5,690 nucleotides of DNA from Arenimonas sp. (GTDB lineage Bacteria > Pseudomonadota > Gammaproteobacteria > Xanthomonadales > Xanthomonadaceae): NCBI GenBank assembly GCA_003497545.1, contig DNNT01000147.1, positions 19,744 to 25,433 on the forward strand, written 5' to 3'. The translations under genes and the position numbers were made by a program. This document shows positions 1 through 4,407 of this stretch, one piece after another. The notes under the pieces are model-generated. The model had not been told where the DNA came from. It was given only the letters and a program-made list of their open reading frames with translations, and ran no database searches. Each line of letters opens with the position of its first letter. The first letter of the stretch is position 1.

Positions 1-699
1 CGTCCGGCGCAGCGCGCCATCGACGAAATGATGGCCGCGGATGTCCACCGGCGGGTAAAGGCCGGGCAGGGCGGAGCTGGCCTGCACGGCGAGCGAGATG
101 GGCACATCGTCCCAGTCCTTGCTGCCGAAGCGCACGGCCTCGCCGCTGTCGAGGTCCACCGCCACCACGTAGAGCTTGGCGGCGAGTTCGCGGAAGTCGT
201 TGCTGCGGCCGCGGATGGTGAACACCTGGCGCAGGAAGCGTTCGATGCCGCGGTTGTCGAACAGGCCCGTGGGGATGACGCCGCCGAAGCGCCCGACCAG
301 TTCGCTCAGGTGCGAGCCGGTGGGGTCGGTCAGCAGGTCCTTCCACCAGTCGAAGGCCAGGCGCGGCACGGCGGCGGCGCGGCGCACGTATTCCATGAAG
401 GCCGGGCGCAGGAACATCTGCGGCTGGAACTTCACCTGGTCGCTGTCGCCGGTGATGAAGATGCGGCACATCTCGGCCGTGTCGAGCCGGTTGGCCAGGC
501 CGGCGGCAAGGAAAGCGCCGGAGCTGACGCCCACGTAGTCCTCGAGCCGGGTCAGGTCCAGGCCTTCGAGCGCCACGTCCAGCGCGCGCAGCGCCCCCAG
601 TTCGTACATGCCGCCGATCGGCCCGCCGCCGGCGATGGCCAGGCCGATGCGGCCCTGGCTGGGCGGTTGGCTCTTCCGGGCGGGCTGCAGAACAAGCAT
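1..699 (-). CDS. patatin-like phospholipase family protein (C-terminus beyond left edge)
   Basis: The visible 233 residues carry the patatin fold signatures in order. A glycine-rich oxyanion segment GGGPIGG lies at residues 24-30, followed by YELGALRALD. The nucleophile elbow GVSSG is at 57-61, making Ser59 the predicted nucleophile. The second half of the Ser-Asp dyad is in FVDGAL, with Asp227. Patatins hydrolyse acyl esters of lipids; the real substrate here is unknown. No signal peptide or membrane segment is seen, so a cytoplasmic or granule-surface enzyme is expected. The start is ATG at 699, chosen because AGGAG (711-715) precedes it by 11 nt and the glycine-rich motif follows soon after. 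The usual basic residue of GGGx(R/K)G is Ile28 here. It is divergent from the FFLEE-type gene and close to a PHA-system protein, which suggests (inference) a role in storage-granule or membrane lipid turnover. The end of the protein lies outside the window. Confidence 0.93.
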   Translation of the reverse strand, partial: MLVLQPARKSQPPSQGRIGLAIAGGGPIGGMYELGALRALDVALEGLDLTRLEDYVGVSSGAFLAAGLANRLDTAEMCRIFITGDSDQVKFQPQMFLRPAFMEYVRRAAAVPRLAFDWWKDLLTDPTGSHLSELVGRFGGVIPTGLFDNRGIERFLRQVFTIRGRSNDFRELAAKLYVVAVDLDSGEAVRFGSKDWDDVPISLAVQASSALPGLYPPVDIRGHHFVDGALRRT

Positions 700-729
700 G
701 CTAGGGGGAACTCCTGCGAAGGCGCGGCG

Positions 730-756
730 ATTGTAGCCGCTCAGGCCATTCCCCAA
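730..756 (-). promoter_or_regulatory. candidate sigma-70 promoter for the patatin gene
   Basis: On the minus strand a TACAAT hexamer (730-735), one mismatch from the TATAAT consensus, lies 30 nt upstream of the patatin ATG. A weak TTGGGG box (751-756) sits 15 bp upstream of it. Transcription would start near 722-724, leaving a short leader that contains the AGGAG ribosome site. The -10 is good but the -35 and spacer are poor, so this is a suggestion only. The rest of the 109-nt divergent spacer (700-808) shows no convincing promoter for the rightward gene. Confidence 0.4.
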
Positions 757-808
757 GTGTGAACCTTTCCGACGCTTCCGTGACCACGACGTCCCCGGTG
801 CCGCGGCC

Positions 809-1579
809 ATGAGCCACGCCCTCCAGCGCCACCGCCTGGGCCAGCGCCTGGCCTGGCAGCAGGCGGTCAACGACCCGGTGCGCGAACCGCGCAACCGGCT
901 GGCCACGCTGCCCCTGCTGCGCGCCTGGCAGGCGAAGCGGCTGGCCGACGGCTTCCGCGATTTCCTGGCCAGCCCGCGCATGCGCCCGGCCGCCGAATTT
1001 TTCCTCACCGACCTGTACGGCGAGCGCGATTTTTCCGCCCGCGACCGCGACGTGGCGCGCATCCTGCCCCTGATGGCGCGGCTGCTGCCGGATACGCTGC
1101 TGGTGGCGGCGACGGACGCGATCGAGCTGGCGGTGCTGAGCCATGCCTTCGACCTACGTATGGCCGAAGCGCTGGCGGCGCGCGCCCGGCCCGGGGCGCC
1201 GATCACGGTGGAGGACTACGCCGCGGCGTATCGATCCGCCGGCTGTCCGCGGCTGCGCCGGCACCAGATCGAACTGATTCTGGGCGTGGGCTGGACCCTG
1301 GACGCGGCGGTGCGCAAGCACGGCGTCTACAAGCTGCTGCGCGCCTCGCGCCTGCCGGCGAAGGCGGCCGGGCTGTCCGAACTGCAGGGTTTCCTGGAGC
1401 GCGGCTTTTCCGCCTTCGACGCGCTGGGCGGGGCGGGCGACTTCCTGGAGGCGATCGGCCGCCGCGAGCGCGAGGTGTCGCGCCGGCTGTTCGCTGGCGA
1501 ACCCGATCCCTTCGGCGAGGGGCCTAGCCGAACTCGCGGTCGAGGTACTGGTGGATCTCGCGCTCGATCGGGCCCTTGA
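809..1579 (+). CDS. hypothetical protein with FFLTDLYG motif (FFLEE/FFLEELY-type motif protein)
   Basis: A 256-aa protein of unknown function. Residues 64-71 read FFLTDLYG, embedded in a helical, Arg/Leu/Ala-rich sequence. This matches the pattern for which proteobacterial hypothetical proteins are named 'FFLEE/FFLEELY motif protein' (recognition from memory). No signal peptide, membrane helix or catalytic motif is visible. ATG 809 is the first start in the frame after a stop at 734-736; no strong Shine-Dalgarno precedes it. The gene is divergent from the patatin gene and convergent with the PHA-system gene. Its last 56 nt (residues from about 239) lie antisense to that gene. There the protein turns into a low-complexity Gly/Arg/Ser tail, so the true or ancestral C-terminus is probably around residue 235-238. 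The link to PHA or lipid metabolism rests only on neighbours. Confidence 0.8.
   Translation: MSHALQRHRLGQRLAWQQAVNDPVREPRNRLATLPLLRAWQAKRLADGFRDFLASPRMRPAAEFFLTDLYGERDFSARDRDVARILPLMARLLPDTLLVAATDAIELAVLSHAFDLRMAEALAARARPGAPITVEDYAAAYRSAGCPRLRRHQIELILGVGWTLDAAVRKHGVYKLLRASRLPAKAAGLSELQGFLERGFSAFDALGGAGDFLEAIGRREREVSRRLFAGEPDPFGEGPSRTRGRGTGGSRARSGP
1511..1532. repeat. inverted repeat TTCGGC/GCCGAA straddling the PHA-gene stop (possible terminator hairpin)
   Basis: TTCGGC (1511-1516) and GCCGAA (1527-1532) form a perfect 6-bp stem around a 10-nt loop. The loop itself holds GGGGCC, which could add a short inner stem. The hairpin lies where the two convergent genes meet and covers the TAG stop of the minus-strand gene. 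No T-run follows on either side, so it is not a classical intrinsic terminator. It may be chance in GC-rich coding DNA. Confidence 0.3.
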
Positions 1580-1799
1580 TCGCACCCAGCAGGAAACCCA
1601 GCTGCGCCGTCACGTGCACCTCCTTGGCCGACAGCGCGATGTGGCCGTCGACGCCGCCGCGCGAGAATTCCATGGTGTCGCCGTCCCAGCCGTATTCGAC
1701 GTCGAACTTCTCGGCCAGGTGCTCGGCGACGCGCTCGATGGCGGCGCGTGCGTCCTTGATGCTGCGGGTGTGCTTGCGGCGGATGTCGATGTGGGACAT
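1524..1799 (-). CDS. polyhydroxyalkanoic acid system family protein (PHA_gran_rgn, PF09650-like)
   Basis: A small 91-aa protein whose layout matches the PF09650/TIGR02610 family, described as encoded among PHA biosynthesis and granule genes in Pseudomonadales, Xanthomonadales and Vibrionales. It opens with MSHIDIRRKH, followed by an amphipathic helix (about 14-30, IKDARAAIERVAEHLAEKF). A beta-rich part comes next (33-68, with EYGWDGDTMEFSR and GHIALSAKEVHVTAQLGFL), then a C-terminal helix ending PIEREIHQYLDREFG. Length is complete for the family. The start is secured by a perfect AGGAGG (1805-1810) 5 nt before the ATG. Its molecular role is not established; a cytoplasmic, granule-associated or regulatory function is the family-level expectation. 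It is divergent from the FHA gene, and its end overlaps the rightward FFLEE-type ORF by 56 nt. Because this family match and ribosome site are strong, the overlapping tail of the other ORF is the doubtful one. Confidence 0.93.
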   Translation of the reverse strand: MSHIDIRRKHTRSIKDARAAIERVAEHLAEKFDVEYGWDGDTMEFSRGGVDGHIALSAKEVHVTAQLGFLLGAIKGPIEREIHQYLDREFG

Positions 1800-1819
1800 G
1801 GGATCCTCCTGGACGGCCT

Positions 1820-1848
1820 ATTCTGCTTGGCTTTGCCGTATCCACCAA
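1820..1848 (-). promoter_or_regulatory. candidate weak promoter for the PHA-system gene
   Basis: On the minus strand TTGGTG (1843-1848) and CAGAAT (1820-1825) are separated by exactly 17 bp. Both hexamers are only partial matches to sigma-70 consensus. Transcription would begin near 1813, just upstream of the AGGAGG ribosome site. Support is the spacing alone. Confidence 0.28.
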
Positions 1849-1859
1849 GGGTGCGCGCG

Positions 1860-1878
1860 ATGGCAGCCATGCTAGATT
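1860..1878 (+). promoter_or_regulatory. candidate extended -10 promoter with adjacent inverted repeat, for the FHA gene
   Basis: TGCTAGATT (1870-1878) combines a TGn extension with a TAGATT -10 hexamer. No good -35 lies 17 bp upstream, which an extended -10 can tolerate. Immediately before it, and sharing base 1870, is the inverted repeat ATGGC-A-GCCAT (1860-1870), placed where a repressor could block RNA polymerase. The implied leader is only about 13 nt, though it keeps the GGAGGA ribosome site (1886-1891). Confidence 0.3.
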
Positions 1879-1897
1879 CGCGGGCGGAGGACCCCGG

Positions 1898-2761
1898 ATG
1901 CAACTGACGTTTCCCAACGGCGAACACCCCAGCGTGCCCCTGCAGGGCGAAGTCGCCGTGGGCAGCCGCGCCGGCCTGCGGGTGAGCCTGCCGGGCAGCG
2001 GCCTGGCCGCGCACCACGCCAGTTTCACCAGCGACCGTCGCGGCCTGTGGCTGCGCGTGCCCAATGGCGCGCCCGGCGTGCACCTCAATGCACGACCGGT
2101 GCAGCGCCTGGCCCAGCTGCGGCCGGGCGACCTGGTCTGCCTGGACAAGCTGCGGGTGGTGGTGCGCGCCGACGACGAGCCCGCCATCGAACGCCGCATT
2201 CCCGCCTCGGCCCCGGCCGCCATGAACGAGGCCCAGCGAGTGGCGGCCGCCCGCGTGGTCCTGCGCGGCCTGAGCGGCCAGCACTTCGGCCGCAGCTACA
2301 CACTCACCGAACCGCGCACGCTGGGTCGCGCGCCCTCGGCCGACATCCGCCTCGATGACCCGGCCATCGCCGACCGCCATGCCGTGGTCGAACTGCATGG
2401 CGACCGCGTCGTGCTGCGCGCCGTCGGCAACGGCGGCGAATCGAGCCTGGTGAACGGCGTGCCGGTGCGCGACGCCGTGCTGTCGCCGGGCGACCAGTTG
2501 GTGGTGGAACAGCACCGCTTCGTACTCGAGGCCCCCGGCTTGCCGCTGCGCGGGCAATCCGGCGCAGGCAAGCCCGCCGCCACCACGCACACGCAAACCC
2601 TGGCCGCGGTGAACGTGCCCGTGGCCCGCGACCCGGCCCCCGGCCCCGAGCCGACGGCGCCGGTTCCGCCGGCCCGCGACCCGGGCGCGCTTTGGTGGCT
2701 GATTGCCGCCGCCACGGTGCTGGCGGCGGCCATGACGGCGCTGCTGGTCTACGCCCCCTGA
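1898..2761 (+). CDS. tandem FHA-domain protein with C-terminal membrane anchor
   Basis: A 287-aa protein. A first divergent FHA-like domain spans about residues 3-90 (VGSRAGLRVSLPG, LAAHHASF, VHLNARPV, LRPGDLVCLDKLRVVV). A second, clearer FHA domain spans about 118-212: TLGRAPSADIRLDD with Gly143-Arg144, IADRHAVVE with Arg160-His161, and LVNGVPV with Asn186-Gly187. A Pro/Ala-rich linker (about 238-263) leads to one hydrophobic segment (about 265-285) ending at the C-terminus, so the FHA part should face the cytoplasm as a tail-anchored protein. FHA domains normally bind phosphothreonine peptides; here the conserved Ser of the SxxH loop is Ala in both domains (Ala37, Ala158). The start is supported by GGAGGA 6 nt upstream. 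The partner protein or kinase is not in the window. The stop overlaps the end of convergent msrQ by 13 nt. Confidence 0.9.
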   Translation: MQLTFPNGEHPSVPLQGEVAVGSRAGLRVSLPGSGLAAHHASFTSDRRGLWLRVPNGAPGVHLNARPVQRLAQLRPGDLVCLDKLRVVVRADDEPAIERRIPASAPAAMNEAQRVAAARVVLRGLSGQHFGRSYTLTEPRTLGRAPSADIRLDDPAIADRHAVVELHGDRVVLRAVGNGGESSLVNGVPVRDAVLSPGDQLVVEQHRFVLEAPGLPLRGQSGAGKPAATTHTQTLAAVNVPVARDPAPGPEPTAPVPPARDPGALWWLIAAATVLAAAMTALLVYAP

Positions 2762-3369
2762 GGCAGCGGGCGACGCAGCCGCCACCACAGCCGCAGTCCG
2801 AGCAGCACCACCAGGATGGCGGCGTAAACCGCCGGCTCGCGCAGGTCCGACTTCACCAGCCAGAGAAAATGCAGCACGGCCAGCGCACCGGCCAGGTAAA
2901 CCGCCCGGTGCAGTTGTCCCCAGCGCCGTCCCAGGCGGCGCATCCAGCCGCGGGTGGACGTGAGCGCCAGCGGCAACAGCAGCAGCCAGGCGCTGAAGCC
3001 GACCGTGATGTAGGGACGCTTGGCGATGTCCTCGAAGATTTGCGCCCAGAAGCCGCCCAGGTCGAGCACCAGGTAAGTGGCCAGGTGCAGGCAGGCGTAG
3101 AAGAAGGCATACAGCCCCACCAGCCGCCGGAACCGCAGCGGCCAGGGTTGGCCCAGCAGGCGCCGCAGCGGCGTCAGCGCCAGGCCCAGCAGCAGCAGGC
3201 GCAGGGCCCAGTCCCCGGTGAAGTGGGTGATGGCGGCGACCGGGTCGGCGCCCAGGCCGTCGTCAATCACGGCCCGAACCAGCCAGGCCAGCGGCCACAG
3301 CGCCAGCGCGTGCGCCAGTGCCTTCAGCCCGACCCAGCGCCAGTCCACGCGCCTGCGCGCTAGAACCAC
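2749..3369 (-). CDS. msrQ: MsrQ, haem-b membrane subunit of the periplasmic methionine sulfoxide reductase
   Basis: A 206-aa polytopic inner-membrane protein with about six hydrophobic helices (about 13-33, 53-70, 84-104, 121-137, 155-172, 178-196). It aligns along its length with E. coli MsrQ (YedZ) as I recall it. The shared landmarks are GLGADPV (38-44), HFTG (49-52), [21 protein letters not shown] with His95, RPYITVG (118-124), ALTSTR, and the [10 protein letters not shown]...VLHFLW block with His154 and His167. The histidines are the expected haem ligands. Known role: it takes electrons from the respiratory quinone pool and passes them to MsrP. The start is a GTG at 3369-3367, preferred because the first ten residues ([10 protein letters not shown]) line up with the E. 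coli N-terminus without gaps. It overlaps the end of msrP by 10 nt, implying translational coupling. Its 3' end overlaps the convergent FHA gene. Confidence 0.96.
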   Translation of the reverse strand: MVLARRRVDWRWVGLKALAHALALWPLAWLVRAVIDDGLGADPVAAITHFTGDWALRLLLLGLALTPLRRLLGQPWPLRFRRLVGLYAFFYACLHLATYLVLDLGGFWAQIFEDIAKRPYITVGFSAWLLLLPLALTSTRGWMRRLGRRWGQLHRAVYLAGALAVLHFLWLVKSDLREPAVYAAILVVLLGLRLWWRLRRPLPQGA

Positions 3370-4331
3370 TGGCGCAGGTCCATGCCCGAATACATCGCCG
3401 CCACCTGCGCGCCGTAGCCGTTGAAGGGCAGGGTGGCGATGCGTTCGGCGAACACGCGGTTGCCCTCGCCGGCGATGCGGCGCTCGCTGCGCTGGCTCCA
3501 GCGCGGGTGGTCCACGTCGGGGTTCACGTTGGAGTAGAAGCCGTATTCGGAAGGCTGGGCCAGGTTCCAGCTGGTGGCGGGCATCTGCTCGGTGAAATCG
3601 ATGCGCACGATCGACTTGATGCTCTTGAAGCCGTACTTCCAGGGCACCACCAGGCGCAGCGGCGCGCCGTTCTGGTTCGGCAGCGGCTTGCCATACAGGC
3701 CGGTGGCAAGCAGCGTGAGCGGGTTCATGGCCTCGTCCATCCGCAGGCCTTCGCGGTAGGGCCAGTCCAGCGCCGGGAAGCGGATGCCGGGCATCTGCAC
3801 CGGGTCGGCGAGCGTGGTGAAGGCCACGTACTTCGCGCGGGAAGTCGGCTTGAAGCGCTTGAGCACTTCGCCCAGCGGCACGCCCTGCCAGGGCACCACC
3901 ATCGACCAGCCTTCGACGCAGCGCAGGCGGTAGATGCGGTCCTGCACCGGGTGCGGCCGCAGGAAGTCCTCGAGCCCGAAAGTACCGGTGAGTTCGGCTT
4001 CGCCTCCCACCACCACGGCCCAGGGCGAAGGCTTGAGGGTGTGGGCGTTGCGGGCCGGGTCGGCCTTGCCGGTGCCGAACTCGTAGAAGTTGTTGTAGCT
4101 GGTCACGTCTTCCCAGCGCGTCGGGACCTCGCGGGTGCGGAAACCGTCGGGGCTGTCGGTGGCTGCCGCGGCGGCGGCAGGCGCGGGGGCGGCATCCTCG
4201 GCGCCGGCGCAGCCGGCCAGCGCCAGCAGCGGGCTGGCCAGGCCCAGGCCCAGCAATTGCCGGCGGGCCCGGTAGACCGGTTCGGGGGTGATCTCGGACG
4301 AAGGCGGGGCGGGGTAGTCGAATCGGCGCAT
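3360..4331 (-). CDS. msrP: MsrP, molybdenum catalytic subunit of periplasmic protein-methionine-sulfoxide reductase
   Basis: A 323-aa sulfite-oxidase-fold enzyme that reduces methionine sulfoxide in oxidised periplasmic proteins, using electrons from MsrQ. Strong landmarks shared with E. coli MsrP (YedY) are YNNFYEFG (79-86), [14 protein letters not shown] (135-148) with Cys138 as the predicted molybdenum ligand, [35 protein letters not shown] (221-236), and the [10 protein letters not shown] and DHPRWSQ block (262-280). Near the N-terminus the twin arginines Arg23-Arg24 in ARRQLLGLG form a Tat signal. They are followed by a hydrophobic stretch that ends in a lipobox, LAGC (38-41), and an Ala/Pro-rich linker, so it may be a Tat-exported lipoprotein. 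ATG 4331 is chosen over an in-frame ATG at 4511. It has GGAG 6 nt upstream, gives the family length and matches the [13 protein letters not shown] start. It is the first gene of an msrP-msrQ operon. Confidence 0.97.
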   Translation of the reverse strand: MRRFDYPAPPSSEITPEPVYRARRQLLGLGLASPLLALAGCAGAEDAAPAPAAAAAATDSPDGFRTREVPTRWEDVTSYNNFYEFGTGKADPARNAHTLKPSPWAVVVGGEAELTGTFGLEDFLRPHPVQDRIYRLRCVEGWSMVVPWQGVPLGEVLKRFKPTSRAKYVAFTTLADPVQMPGIRFPALDWPYREGLRMDEAMNPLTLLATGLYGKPLPNQNGAPLRLVVPWKYGFKSIKSIVRIDFTEQMPATSWNLAQPSEYGFYSNVNPDVDHPRWSQRSERRIAGEGNRVFAERIATLPFNGYGAQVAAMYSGMDLRQWF

Positions 4332-4337
4332 GGCGGG

Positions 4338-4341
4338 CTCC
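4338..4341 (-). promoter_or_regulatory. ribosome binding site that sets the msrP start
   Basis: GGAG on the minus strand sits 6 nt before the ATG at 4331. It favours this start over the longer in-frame one at 4511, which would run 104 nt into the divergent PAS-GGDEF gene. Confidence 0.6.
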
Positions 4342-4350
4342 GGGGCCCCG
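4341..4350. repeat. 10-bp perfect palindrome CGGGGCCCCG in the msrP leader
   Basis: A perfect GC-only palindrome directly next to the msrP ribosome site, within the 76-nt divergent spacer. It could be an operator half or an mRNA hairpin affecting msrP translation, but such palindromes arise easily in DNA this GC-rich. Confidence 0.3.
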
Positions 4351-4378
4351 TCTTGGGGGCGAATGGGATGGCTATACT
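4351..4378 (+). promoter_or_regulatory. candidate sigma-70 promoter for the PAS-GGDEF gene
   Basis: TATACT (4373-4378) differs by one base from the -10 consensus. A weak TCTTGG (4351-4356) lies 16 bp upstream. Transcription would start near 4385, giving a leader of about 23 nt. That makes ATG 4408 the usable start and excludes the in-frame ATG at 4363. No equally good leftward promoter for msrP was seen, although the palindromic character of the TATA element could serve both directions. Confidence 0.5.
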
Positions 4379-4407
4379 CCGGACTGAGGGGTCCTGGGGG
4401 AAAAAGG

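Noticed and set aside
28..762. 244-codon plus-strand frame over the patatin gene
   Set aside because: The opposite strand encodes patatin motifs with the catalytic Ser and Asp in place. This frame yields an Ala/His/Val-rich shadow with no motif.
2759..2785. GC-rich imperfect hairpin after the FHA stop as a terminator
   Set aside because: The pairing is interrupted and no T-run follows. It lies within msrQ coding sequence.
1610..2788. 392-codon open frame on the minus strand opposite the FHA gene
   Set aside because: It is antisense to a clear FHA-domain gene with a good ribosome site and to part of the PHA-system gene. Its translation is Ala/Gly/His/Arg-rich without domain features, as expected from GC-rich antisense frames.
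2692..3363. Gln/Pro-rich 223-codon plus-strand frame opposite msrQ
   Set aside because: The Gln/Pro richness is what antisense of Leu/Trp/Gly-rich membrane helices gives. msrQ on the minus strand is a full-length family match.
4363..4407. Earlier in-frame ATG (4363) for the PAS-GGDEF gene
   Set aside because: It lies upstream of the TATACT -10 element and so before the predicted transcript start. The 15 added residues have no PAS-like content. It stays possible if another promoter is used.
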